From assembly GCA_964522015.1 (NCBI GenBank), contig CAZFST010000009.1, forward strand, positions 62,001 through 126,000: a stretch of 64,000 nucleotides of DNA, written 5' to 3'. The DNA is from QQWI01 sp964522015 (lineage in GTDB: Bacteria; Bacillota; Clostridia; Peptostreptococcales; Acidaminobacteraceae). A program made the translations under genes and the position numbers. This document shows, in pieces, positions 1-7,878 of the stretch; positions within the stretch are counted from its first letter, which is position 1; each line of letters opens with the position of its first letter. Under the pieces are notes generated by a model. That model did not search any database and was not told the origin of the DNA. It saw nothing but the letters and a program-made list of their open reading frames with translations.

Positions 1-260
1 AAGGTATGTGGAATTGCGATCTCAGCTTGTTTCTTTTGTAACACATAAGGAAATCGGGTGTTTTTATCAATCTCTTGAACAGGATGACCCATAATAGCAT
101 CCTTGTCATGACCAAGATACTGGGCAAAACTATCGTTGATCATCATGATAAGCCCATTTTTGTCCACCAGGATCATGGGCACGGGAACGGGATCGAAAAT
201 TTGCTCCATTGCCTTTAAGAAGCCTGTATCTAATGGCATATTGCTATTATTAATATCCAA
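1..260 (-). CDS. PAS-domain regulator, 5' part only
   Basis: Only the first ~86 residues lie in the window; the gene continues off the left edge. The translation reads as a PAS sensor fold, with stretches such as VPMILVDKNGLIMMIN and FAQYLGHDKDAIMGHPV. This PAS type is common at the N terminus of sigma-54-dependent activators of the RocR/PrdR kind, but no AAA+ domain is visible, so the output domain is unknown. I chose a TTG start at 260 because GGAGG lies five bases upstream. An ATG at 239 and a GTG further upstream at about 311 are alternatives in the same frame. The PAS assignment is good; the regulator type is inference. Confidence 0.7.
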   Translation of the reverse strand, partial: MDINNSNMPLDTGFLKAMEQIFDPVPVPMILVDKNGLIMMINDSFAQYLGHDKDAIMGHPVQEIDKNTRFPYVLQKKQAEIAIPHT

Positions 261-400
261 GGAAACCTCCAGCACCACTGATAGCATCAGATGAATAAAT
301 GTGTAATCCACTGACCATTACTCCTGTTACCACTTCTAAACACAAACCGATGACAAGTAAAGAAGGTATTGTCCCCTTATTTCTCACATAAGATTTGAGA

Positions 401-892
401 TTACCTTAGATTCTTCACCACATTTAAGGAGCCTGCAGAATGACGTAATATGTGGTTCAGTAGGGCTTCGCACCCTACCACCACATCTTTATAGGTTTCA
501 TCAAAGTTTCCAGTATACCAAGGATCAGCAATATCTCCTGGCTTATCTGTAAAATCTAGTAGGCGTCTGATCTTTGAGAGGGGGTCTGTTGTGACAATCC
601 GCAGTGTGTTTTTCACATTGGCACTATCCATACACACCAAGAAGTCGTAAGTATCATAATCAGAAGGCTTGAGTTGAACCGCTACCTTTCCAGAGCATCC
701 TATCCCCATTTCACTGAGCTTTTTAACTGTGCCTCTGTGGACTGGATTCCCAATCTCCTCCCGGCTGGTAGCAGTAGAAGCAATCACTAAGTAATCTGAT
801 AGTCCCCTTTGTTCCACCTGATTCCGAAACACAAACTCAGCCATTGGACTACGACAGATATTGCCATGGCAAATAAACATCACATGTATCAT
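401..892 (-). CDS. Low-molecular-weight protein-tyrosine phosphatase
   Basis: A 163-residue cytoplasmic phosphatase that would remove phosphate from protein tyrosine (or arginine) residues through a cysteinyl-phosphate intermediate. The P-loop CHGNICRSP (Cys8 to Arg14) sits at the N terminus as usual for the family, and a DP motif with the general-acid aspartate appears near residue 130 (IADPWY). Length matches the family. The open frame extends 30 codons upstream to 982, but GGAG lies just before the ATG at 892 and the domain begins right there, so the shorter start is preferred. It stands alone, with no tyrosine kinase gene beside it, so its substrate cannot be inferred. Confidence 0.92.
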   Translation of the reverse strand: MIHVMFICHGNICRSPMAEFVFRNQVEQRGLSDYLVIASTATSREEIGNPVHRGTVKKLSEMGIGCSGKVAVQLKPSDYDTYDFLVCMDSANVKNTLRIVTTDPLSKIRRLLDFTDKPGDIADPWYTGNFDETYKDVVVGCEALLNHILRHSAGSLNVVKNLR

Positions 893-1015
893 GTATTCAC
901 TCCTTTTTTGCTGAAAGTAATATCTACATGATAGCACACCGTAAAGAAAACTTCTTCTCCAAATCAAAAGAGCTGCTTTCATGTGCTAGCAAGCTTATTC
1001 CTTAAAAACAGCGCT

Positions 1016-1126
1016 TTTTCCCTAAACGCCGGCGTCATTTTCCTAAACACAGGCATCATTTTCCTATATACGTTCTTCGTTTTCCTAAAACGAAGCATCG
1101 TTTTCCTAAATCGGACACCGTTTTCC
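1016..1126. repeat. Tandem 21-bp repeat array, about 5.5 units
   Basis: Units begin with TTTTCC at 1016, 1038, 1059, 1080, 1101 and 1121, a spacing of 20-22 bp. The first part of each unit (TTTTCCTAAA) is well kept and the rest drifts. Since 21 bp is seven codons, the minus strand reads as a degenerate heptapeptide (FRKT/FRKM...). That 67-codon frame has no convincing ribosome site. A 9-bp inverted repeat (CTTCGTTTT / AAAACGAAG) lies at 1075-1095. The array ends four bases before the -35 of the next gene. Confidence 0.8.
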
Positions 1127-1129
1127 ACC

Positions 1130-1157
1130 TTGCCAGGATATCGAAACCGTGTATAAT
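1130..1157 (+). promoter_or_regulatory. SigA-type promoter for the small gene at 1195
   Basis: TTGCCA (1130-1135), a 16-base spacer and a perfect TATAAT (1152-1157). It lies about 37 bases upstream of the start codon at 1195. Confidence 0.75.
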
Positions 1158-1194
1158 CAAGGTATAAGAACAACAACACCAAGGAGGAAACACA

Positions 1195-1431
1195 ATGTCA
1201 AATGTAATCAGATTAAAACACTCAGAAAAAGGTATCGGCGTCAATTTCTTAAATGAGCACGAAGAAGACAACTACAAAGAAATTATCGAAAGTATTAAGC
1301 CTTTAGTGTCAGAAGAAATTTCCCTTAGTGCAGCAGATGTTAAATGGGATTTAGACAATATGGAATTGGGACACTCAGATCCAGTAGCCAATCAGTTGTT
1401 AAAAAACTTCACATTGCAATTAGCTAGCTAA
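1195..1431 (+). CDS. Small hypothetical protein, 78 aa
   Basis: I do not recognise this family. It is a soluble, acidic 78-residue protein with no signal peptide or membrane segment, beginning MSNVIRLKHSEKGIG. It is very probably real: a near-consensus promoter lies upstream, AAGGAGG precedes the ATG at good spacing, and a strong rho-independent terminator starts at the stop codon, making a compact monocistronic unit. Neighbours on both sides run on the opposite strand and give no functional clue. Confidence 0.75.
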   Translation: MSNVIRLKHSEKGIGVNFLNEHEEDNYKEIIESIKPLVSEEISLSAADVKWDLDNMELGHSDPVANQLLKNFTLQLAS

Positions 1432-1468
1432 AAGAGCTTATCTCCGAAAAGAAGATAAGCTCTTTTTT
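1431..1468 (+). terminator. Rho-independent terminator of the 78-aa gene
   Basis: A 13-bp stem (AAAGAGCTTATCT pairing with AGATAAGCTCTTT) followed by a T run. Confidence 0.9.
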
Positions 1469-1552
1469 GTTTTTGCTTTGACTTGGACTTGAGGATCAGT
1501 TCAAAGTATTTAATTTTTACATATACAGTATCATTGAAAAGTTTTTATTAGA

Positions 1553-1807
1553 TCAAGAAACGTTAAAGAACTGTTTAATCTGTGATACAACTTCTTCTTC
1601 ATCGGGGCCAGATACTTCGATATCAATCATATCCTGATAACTTGCTCTAAGTGACAGAAGACTTAAGATGCTTTTAGGATTAGCCTCTGCTCCACCCTTG
1701 AAAATCCGAACTTCTGATTGGGTCTGTGAACATATTTTTACCAACTGAGAGGCTGGTCTAGCGTGCATACCCTCTTTTAGTGAAACCATTTCAGAAAATC
1801 TAATCAT
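1553..1807 (-). CDS. HPr-family PTS phosphocarrier protein
   Basis: An 84-residue HPr-like protein that would carry phosphate from Enzyme I to the EIIA domain of a PTS. The phospho-histidine motif GMHARPA is intact (His14), and the regulatory serine region NPKSIL corresponds to the HPr-kinase site (Ser46 in Bacillus HPr). The frame could start 20 codons upstream at 1867, inside bglA, but GGAGG precedes the ATG at 1807 and HPr homology starts there. It is last in the beta-glucoside operon, 13 bases after bglA. It may be a dedicated or paralogous HPr rather than the cell's general ptsH, because ptsI is not adjacent. Confidence 0.88.
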   Translation of the reverse strand: MIRFSEMVSLKEGMHARPASQLVKICSQTQSEVRIFKGGAEANPKSILSLLSLRASYQDMIDIEVSGPDEEEVVSQIKQFFNVS

Positions 1808-1820
1808 GTTAACCTCCGCT

Positions 1821-3260
1821 TTATAATACTGCTCCATTTGATGCAATGACGGCTTTATACCACTCAAAACTTTTTTTCTTCGAGCGCTTTAGAGTGCCAC
1901 TGCCATCATTCTCCTTATCAACATAAATAAAACCGTAACGCTTTTTCATTTCGCCAGTGGATGCACTAACTAAATCGATACATCCCCACGTGGTATAACC
2001 CCATAAAACGACACCATCCAAAACAATGGCATCTCTCATAGATTCAACGTGTGCTCTCAAGTATTCAATTCGATAATCATCCTCAACAAAGCCACTCTCA
2101 TCTGGTATATCAATGGCTCCTAAGCCGTTTTCTACAATGAACAAAGGCTTTTGATAACGATCGTACAGGGTGTTTAGCGTAATTCGAAGACCCAGTGGAT
2201 CAATCTGCCATCCCCATTGACTGGCTTTCAAATAAGGATTCTTTAAAGATGCAAATACATTCCCTTCTGTTTCTGCATTGATACTAGGATCAGCACTGGT
2301 CAACCGGGAGGCATAATAACTAAAGGATATAAAATCCACTGTATTTTCTTTCAGAACTTTTTCATCATCTGCTGCCACTTCTAGATGAATGCCTTCTCTC
2401 TCCAACATTTTTAAGGCATAACTTGGATAGGCACCTCTTGATTGCACATCAATAAAAAAGAAGTTTTCCTGATCTTGTTGCAGGGCTTTAAAAACATCCT
2501 CTGGCGCACTTGTATTTGCGTATGTGTTGCCTGCTGCAAGCATACAGCCAATTTTGAAGTCAGGGTTAATGGATTTTGCAATTTTAACTGCCTTTGCACT
2601 GGCAACCAATTGATGATGGGCAGCCTGATATTTAACGGATTTGACGTCCTCACCGGCTTCAAATATTAAACCCGCCCCAATAAAGGGCAAATGCAAAAGC
2701 ATATTAATCTCATTAAAGGTCAGCCAATACTTCACCTTGTCTTTGTAACGGGTAAAGAGAACTTCACAAAGTCTTTCATAATGACCAATCATTTCACGAC
2801 TTCTCCAAGACCCTAGTTTTACCACTAGGTGCATTGGCACATCAAAGTGTGTCATGGTGACTAAGGGTTCAATATTGTGTTTCAAGCATTCGTCAAAGAC
2901 TCTATCATAAAACTGAAGACCAGCTTCATTTGGCTGTGCATCGTCTCCGTTTGGAAAAATCCGGGTCCAAGAAATTGATAAGCGAAAGGTTTTAAAACCC
3001 ATTTCAGCAAACAATGCGATATCCTCTTTATAGTGATGGTAAAAATCAACGGCCTCGTGACTGGGGTAATAATGGTCCTGATCACAAGTCAGCATTTTCA
3101 TGTTGCCTATTCCCACCGGAAACCTATCTTTTCCCATGGGAATCACATCTACTGTGGATAAACCCTTTCCACCCTCAAGATAGGCACCTTCACATTGGTT
3201 GGCCGCAGTGGCTCCACCCCATAAAAAACCATCTGGAAACTGTGTCATTTCTCTATTCAT
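1821..3260 (-). CDS. bglA: 6-phospho-beta-glucosidase (GH1)
   Basis: A 479-residue glycoside hydrolase family 1 enzyme that would split phosphorylated beta-glucosides (cellobiose, salicin, arbutin type) delivered by the PTS into glucose 6-phosphate and aglycone or glucose. The acid/base motif TFNEIN and the nucleophile motif VENG are both present. The C-terminal SASTGEMKKRYGFIYVD stretch is typical of the 6-phospho-specific branch. GAGGAG precedes the ATG. It is the second of two such enzymes in this operon, clearly similar in sequence to the one at 6216, and may differ in aglycone preference. Confidence 0.93.
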   Translation of the reverse strand: MNREMTQFPDGFLWGGATAANQCEGAYLEGGKGLSTVDVIPMGKDRFPVGIGNMKMLTCDQDHYYPSHEAVDFYHHYKEDIALFAEMGFKTFRLSISWTRIFPNGDDAQPNEAGLQFYDRVFDECLKHNIEPLVTMTHFDVPMHLVVKLGSWRSREMIGHYERLCEVLFTRYKDKVKYWLTFNEINMLLHLPFIGAGLIFEAGEDVKSVKYQAAHHQLVASAKAVKIAKSINPDFKIGCMLAAGNTYANTSAPEDVFKALQQDQENFFFIDVQSRGAYPSYALKMLEREGIHLEVAADDEKVLKENTVDFISFSYYASRLTSADPSINAETEGNVFASLKNPYLKASQWGWQIDPLGLRITLNTLYDRYQKPLFIVENGLGAIDIPDESGFVEDDYRIEYLRAHVESMRDAIVLDGVVLWGYTTWGCIDLVSASTGEMKKRYGFIYVDKENDGSGTLKRSKKKSFEWYKAVIASNGAVL

Positions 3261-3288
3261 TGAAGTTCTCCTCTTCGCTGTATACTAG

Positions 3289-3335
3289 GCTATAAACTAA
3301 GCTATAAACTAAGCTATAAACTAAGCTATAAACTA
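3289..3335. repeat. 12-bp tandem repeat, four copies
   Basis: GCTATAAACTAA is repeated at 3289, 3301 and 3313, with a fourth near-complete copy at 3325. The array fills the gap between licT and bglA and covers the last codons and stop of licT. On the coding strand each copy adds a TAG in the licT frame, so changes in copy number would leave the protein unchanged and alter only the spacing to the bglA ribosome site. Confidence 0.9.
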
Positions 3336-4162
3336 CTCTGAATAACCCGCTCAATATGGACAATCAAGTAAGTTAACTCCCCTTTGGTGATTTCGAAATT
3401 ATGTTTTTCAAGGGCGTATATCTTTATTTTTAGTGCACATTCATAAGCATTGACATATTGGGCTGAAACCATTGAGAAAAGTTGCTCATCCTCATTGGTT
3501 TCCCTTTGGCTGTTGATGATACGCTGTGCAAAAAATTTCAAATGAGTGACTAGCCTTTGATAATATAAAGAGTCTTCTTCAAGTTCAATACCATAGTGAT
3601 ATTTAATGATATTCAGTGCATCTTGTAGAATTTTAATGATGGTGACCACATTGGGCATTTCTTCATTGAGCTCTGCATTGACAATGTGCATGGTAATTGA
3701 AGCCGCCTCATCAAGAGGCAGATCAATCCCTATTCTGTTTTTTATAATTGATAATGCTTTTAATCCCACTTTATATTCTTCCATATAGAACCGTTTGATT
3801 TCAAATGTCATGGGGTTACTGAGGACATAGCCCTTTCGTATCCGTTCCACAGCAAAATGAATGTGATCCGTTAATGTCAAATAGATATTTTCATTTAGTT
3901 TTTTTTGGATCATATTATTTGAAGCTATGATAATTTCTTCTGAAAGCTCCACATATTCAACGGGTATCTCACTGATTAAGTCCCGTAATTTTCTGGAAAC
4001 TTCTTTGCTTTCCATACGAAAAACCCGCTCTACCTTTTGTTGATCTAGAATATCTCCCACTTTTTTCTTAAAGGCCAACCCTAAGCCGGTGATAACGATT
4101 TCTTCTGAGTCACAGCCCACGGCAATCACTGCATTATTGTTTAGTATCTTCTTAATCTTCAT
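3326..4162 (-). CDS. licT: BglG/LicT-family transcriptional antiterminator
   Basis: A 278-residue RNA-binding antiterminator. Residues 1-56 form the CAT RNA-binding domain (MKIKKILNNNAVIAV). Two PTS regulation domains follow, with the phospho-acceptor histidines visible in DHIHFAVER and TMHIVN (PRD1) and THLKFFAQR and VHIERV (PRD2). In this family EII phosphorylates and inactivates the protein when substrate is absent, while HPr phosphorylation activates it. Its RNA target is probably the RAT element at 7738-7766 at the head of the same operon, so the circuit is self-regulating. AAAGGTGG precedes the ATG. Confidence 0.93.
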   Translation of the reverse strand: MKIKKILNNNAVIAVGCDSEEIVITGLGLAFKKKVGDILDQQKVERVFRMESKEVSRKLRDLISEIPVEYVELSEEIIIASNNMIQKKLNENIYLTLTDHIHFAVERIRKGYVLSNPMTFEIKRFYMEEYKVGLKALSIIKNRIGIDLPLDEAASITMHIVNAELNEEMPNVVTIIKILQDALNIIKYHYGIELEEDSLYYQRLVTHLKFFAQRIINSQRETNEDEQLFSMVSAQYVNAYECALKIKIYALEKHNFEITKGELTYLIVHIERVIQSSL

Positions 4163-4216
4163 GCAACCACCTTTTCATCTCTATGTCCAACAGGGTAGAA
4201 ATTACTTAATAACTGA

Positions 4217-4256
4217 ACCTATCACGTGTTGAAAAACATGTCAACACGTGATAGGT
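4217..4256. other. Perfect 16-bp inverted repeat between bglP and licT
   Basis: Arms ACCTATCACGTGTTGA (4217-4232) and its exact complement (4241-4256) flank an 8-base loop. No T run follows on either strand, so it is unlikely to be a plain terminator. An mRNA processing or stability element is one possibility and a dyad operator another. Confidence 0.7.
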
Positions 4257-4296
4257 CAACTCAATAGGGCAGAATCAAAAGCGTGATCCGACAAGC

Positions 4297-6198
4297 TTAG
4301 ATTAAAACCATCAAGGCTTCATTGTGGACGATGTCACGATTGACTTCAAAGATAATGTCGGAATATTGATCTGAGTTAGTGACAATCACAGGTGTGATTA
4401 GAGAATAGCCCGCAGCTTTGATTGCCGCCATATCAAATTCAAGCAAAACATCGCCTTTTTTCACTTTATCCCCTTGGTTGACTTTAGCATTGAAATGTAG
4501 CCCATCCAGCTTGACGGTATTCATACCCACATGAATCAGGATTTCAATTCCTGTGCTAGATTTCAAACCAATTGCATGTTTTGTTTTAAATAAGCTAACA
4601 ACTTCACCATCTATGGGTGAAACTAGTTTACCTTCTGTTGGCATGATGGCCACACCATTGCCCAGGGCTCCGCTTGAAAAAGCAGCATCTTCAATATCAG
4701 ATAGGTTTAAAATACTACCTTTCAAAGGACTGACAAGAACATTACTTTCCATGGTGTTGTGATTAAAAGTACTTTTAGAGGCGGCGATTTCTTCGTCTTT
4801 AAAAGTGATCAAAGTAGCTACAAACCCTAGAGTCATTGCTACACCAACAGCCACAAGAGCCCAAATCATGCCTGAAATATCATTTGTTGCTGGGTTGATC
4901 ATTGATGGAATACCAAAGACACCAAGGCCACCGAGCATAAATGTCTTAACCCCTGCCATGCCTAAAATACCGCCTCCTACTGCAGCTGCGATACAAGAAA
5001 TCCAAAAGGGTTTCTTTCTTGGCAGTGTTATCCCGTATATTGCTGGTTCTGTCACACCAAAGACACCTGAAATAACAGCGGGTATACTTAATGCCTTTAG
5101 TTTTGAATCTTTTGTTTTTATGGCGATGGCAAGTACAACAGCGGTTTGTGCAAATGATGCAGCAAAAACCATAGAGAGGATGAAATCATAACCGAGGCTA
5201 CTAAAGTTGACAAATGCCAATGGAATGACACCCCAATGCAAACCGAATATGACAAGCACCTGCCACACAGCACCTAAAAATACCCCTGCTAGAATTGGAC
5301 TAAAATCAAAAGCTAAACTGGTGACAATGCCAATGGCAGAAGTCATAATTGATGCAATGGGACCCACGACAATAAAGGTTAAAGGTGCACAGACTGCCAG
5401 TGTAAACATAGGGACAAGAAATACTTTAACCACATCTGGGATGATTTTTTTGAAAAAGGATTCGACCTTAGAGGCTAAATACACGGCCAATATAATGGGA
5501 ATCACCGATGAGGCATATCCTGCCATCGGAATGGTGATTGGCAGTCCAAAGAACGTGGCATAGACATTGGTTGCAAAATCAGTCCCTGCAAACATACTTG
5601 ATATTGGCTCGGCTTTAGACATCACTACCACGTCATTGACATACATCAATGAAGCACCAAGAGCCATTCCGACAAAATGATTGACATTGAATTTTTTTGC
5701 AGCAGTATAACCTAGAAATATGGGTAGGTAATGAAAGAAGCCATCGGCAACAGAAAACAGAATTTGGTAAGCGCCACTGGTTGGTTCCATCCATTTAAAA
5801 AATACTGCTAGGGCTAAAAAGCCTTTGATCATACCTGTGGCAGCCAATACCCCAAGAGTTGGTTGAAAAATTCCTGAAATGACATCAATAAATTGCGCGC
5901 CTATACTACCTTTTGAATGCCCTTGTGAGGAGGCCTCCACATCTGCAAATCCCCCGTGTTGATTGATGACTTCGTAAACATCTGGCACGTGATTGCCAAT
6001 AACCACTTGATACTGACCACCGCTTTGCATCACTGTCACGATGCCCTCTGTTTTCTTGAGTAAATCCGTGTTCGCTTTAGCTTCATCTTTCAGTTTAAAG
6101 CGGAGTCTTGTGACACAATGGGTTAGGCTGATAACGTTTGATTTGCCACCCACATTGCTGATAATTATTTTTGCCAGTGCATCATATTTGCTAGCCAT
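4297..6198 (-). CDS. bglP: Beta-glucoside-specific PTS EIIBCA
   Basis: A 633-residue membrane permease and phosphotransferase that imports and phosphorylates beta-glucosides. The order is IIB (phospho-cysteine in SLTHCVTRLRF, about residue 25), IIC with about ten membrane segments (residues ~100-460), then a Crr-like IIA domain with the histidine motif ILIHVGMNTVKLDG. The frame runs 21 codons further upstream into bglA2, but GGAGG sits seven bases before the ATG at 6198 and the IIB domain begins there. It lies 17 bases after the upstream hydrolase. Together with LicT it would sense substrate and signal to the antiterminator. Confidence 0.94.
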   Translation of the reverse strand: MASKYDALAKIIISNVGGKSNVISLTHCVTRLRFKLKDEAKANTDLLKKTEGIVTVMQSGGQYQVVIGNHVPDVYEVINQHGGFADVEASSQGHSKGSIGAQFIDVISGIFQPTLGVLAATGMIKGFLALAVFFKWMEPTSGAYQILFSVADGFFHYLPIFLGYTAAKKFNVNHFVGMALGASLMYVNDVVVMSKAEPISSMFAGTDFATNVYATFFGLPITIPMAGYASSVIPIILAVYLASKVESFFKKIIPDVVKVFLVPMFTLAVCAPLTFIVVGPIASIMTSAIGIVTSLAFDFSPILAGVFLGAVWQVLVIFGLHWGVIPLAFVNFSSLGYDFILSMVFAASFAQTAVVLAIAIKTKDSKLKALSIPAVISGVFGVTEPAIYGITLPRKKPFWISCIAAAVGGGILGMAGVKTFMLGGLGVFGIPSMINPATNDISGMIWALVAVGVAMTLGFVATLITFKDEEIAASKSTFNHNTMESNVLVSPLKGSILNLSDIEDAAFSSGALGNGVAIMPTEGKLVSPIDGEVVSLFKTKHAIGLKSSTGIEILIHVGMNTVKLDGLHFNAKVNQGDKVKKGDVLLEFDMAAIKAAGYSLITPVIVTNSDQYSDIIFEVNRDIVHNEALMVLI

Positions 6199-6215
6199 GA
6201 ATAATCCTCCAGATT

Positions 6216-7625
6216 CTATTTTAGCGACCCACCATTTGTGGAAATAACTTCCTTGTACCAATGAAAAGATTTCTTCTTGTATCTTTCAAGTGTTCCACTG
6301 CCATCATCATTTCTGTCAACATAGATGAAGCCATACCTTTTTTTCAGCTCTGCCGTGGAAGCGCTAACAAGATCGATGCACCCCCATGGGGTATAACCCA
6401 TCACATCAACGCCATCCTTTATCGCTTCACCAACTTGAACCAAATGATCATTTAAGTACTGAATCCGGTAATCGTCAATGACGGTTTTCTCGCCATCATT
6501 TCCTTCTACTAGTTGATCCACTGCACCTAAACCATTTTCGACGATAAATAAAGGCTTTTGATATCGGTCATATAAGGTGTTTAGAACCACTCGTAATCCT
6601 TTAGGATCAATCTGCCAACCCCATTCACTGGCTTCGAGATATGGATTTGGCACCCCAGGAAAAATATTACCCTTTCCCTTTTCTTTTGTTTTGTCAGCTG
6701 TTTCACAAATGCTCATGTAGTAACTAAAGGAAACAAAGTCCACCGTATGGGTCAATATTTCTTCATCCTCTTCGGCCATTACCAATGTAACATTGTTTTC
6801 TTCAAATAACCGTTTTGCATAAGCAGGATATCGACCACGAACATGAATATCACTAAACATTAAGTTACTGCGATCAAGCTCTAATGCTTTTACCACATCT
6901 TCAGGTTTTGCAGTAAGCGGATATACAGGCATGGCCAAAACCATACAACCCACTTTAAAGTCAGGGTTAATTTGGTGAGCTATTTTTGTTGCCAAGGCAC
7001 TGGCTACAAGCTCATGATGTATGGCTTGATATAAATCCTGCTTTGACAATTGGTCTTTTGGCGTCAAAATACCACCGCTCATAAATGGTACATGCAATAT
7101 AGAATTGATTTCATTGAAGGTTAGCCAATACTTGACCTTATCTTTATACCGCAAAAAAATAGTTTTAACATAGTTTTCAAAAAATCCAATGGTCTTGCGA
7201 TTTCTCCAACCATCATAAGTTTTTGCTAAATGGAGGGGCATTTCATAATGAGAGATCGTCACCAGTGGCTCAATATTGTATTTGAGACACTCATCGAATA
7301 CAGCATCATAAAAGGCGAGACCTTTCTCATTTGCTTCCAACTCATCACCAAGGGGAAAAATGCGGGACCATGCGATGGACATACGAAAGACCTTAAAGCC
7401 TAGCTCGGCAAAGAGTTTAATATCGTCCTTATATCGATGATAAAAGTCAATGCCCACAAGTTTCATGTTGTCTTCTGTGGGTTCCTCTGTGATTGGTCCC
7501 ATAATACCTTGAGGAGTAACATCTTGTACACTTAGTCCTTTACCGTCTTCATTATAAGCACCTTCAAGCTGATTGGCTGCTGTAGCGCCACCCCAAAGAA
7601 AATTCGGTGTAAAATATGAACGCAC
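6216..7625 (-). CDS. 6-phospho-beta-glucosidase (GH1), second copy
   Basis: A 469-residue GH1 enzyme and first gene of the PTS operon. The catalytic motifs TFNEIN and IVENGLGA are intact and the 6-phospho-glucoside signature SASTAELKKRYGFIYVD is present. It starts with GTG at 7625, with GGAGG seven bases upstream. It shares long identical stretches with the enzyme at 1821, so the two are paralogs from duplication, now separated by bglP and licT. Being immediately downstream of the RAT/terminator, it is the gene most directly controlled by LicT. Confidence 0.93.
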   Translation of the reverse strand: MRSYFTPNFLWGGATAANQLEGAYNEDGKGLSVQDVTPQGIMGPITEEPTEDNMKLVGIDFYHRYKDDIKLFAELGFKVFRMSIAWSRIFPLGDELEANEKGLAFYDAVFDECLKYNIEPLVTISHYEMPLHLAKTYDGWRNRKTIGFFENYVKTIFLRYKDKVKYWLTFNEINSILHVPFMSGGILTPKDQLSKQDLYQAIHHELVASALATKIAHQINPDFKVGCMVLAMPVYPLTAKPEDVVKALELDRSNLMFSDIHVRGRYPAYAKRLFEENNVTLVMAEEDEEILTHTVDFVSFSYYMSICETADKTKEKGKGNIFPGVPNPYLEASEWGWQIDPKGLRVVLNTLYDRYQKPLFIVENGLGAVDQLVEGNDGEKTVIDDYRIQYLNDHLVQVGEAIKDGVDVMGYTPWGCIDLVSASTAELKKRYGFIYVDRNDDGSGTLERYKKKSFHWYKEVISTNGGSLK

Positions 7626-7654
7626 TTACTACCTCCTTATTGACTCTCTTTCAG

Positions 7655-7670
7655 TTGTTCGGCCGAACAA
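7655..7670. promoter_or_regulatory. 16-bp perfect palindrome in the bgl leader
   Basis: TTGTTCGGCCGAACAA is exactly self-complementary. It lies between the leader terminator and the bglA2 ribosome site. A protein operator or small RNA hairpin is possible; there is no direct evidence for either. Confidence 0.5.
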
Positions 7671-7685
7671 TTTGAATGTGAAAAT

Positions 7686-7743
7686 AAAAAAGACCAAAAA
7701 CGTTGGTATCTAGCTCTCGCCATCTATCAACAATCTTGGTCTT
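7686..7743 (-). terminator. Leader terminator of the bgl operon
   Basis: On the minus strand AAGACCAA pairs with TTGGTCTT, followed by a T run. The upstream arm overlaps the 3' end of the RAT element, so RAT folding and terminator folding exclude each other. Confidence 0.85.
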
Positions 7744-7766
7744 GCCTGACTAGTCAGTCACAATCC
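7738..7766 (-). promoter_or_regulatory. RAT antiterminator element (LicT target)
   Basis: The minus-strand leader carries GGATTGTGACTG and CAGGCAAGACC around a short central loop. This closely matches the ribonucleic antiterminator bound by LicT/SacT/BglG proteins (GGATTGTTACTG...CAGGCAAAACC). The licT gene is in the operon it controls. Confidence 0.9.
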
Positions 7767-7797
7767 TTTAACATATGTTATGTGTATTTGCAAAACC

Positions 7798-7826
7798 ATC
7801 TTAACACAGATGATTTTGGTCGTCAA
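7798..7826 (-). promoter_or_regulatory. SigA-type promoter of the bgl operon
   Basis: On the minus strand TTGACG, 17 bases, then TAAGAT. Transcription would begin about 20-30 bases before the RAT element. Confidence 0.8.
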
Positions 7827-7878
7827 ACACTTTCTTTATATTCGAACAAATATTCTGTGATTTCCATTGCATACCACC

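Noticed and set aside
979..1182. 67-codon minus-strand frame reading as basic heptad repeats
   Set aside because: It is created by the 21-bp repeat array, lacks a ribosome site, and runs over the divergent promoter region; kept only as a repeat and a finding.
4805..5563. Plus-strand open frames of 118-128 codons opposite bglP
   Set aside because: They mirror the codon pattern of the EIIC membrane segments on the other strand and have no ribosome sites or domain content.
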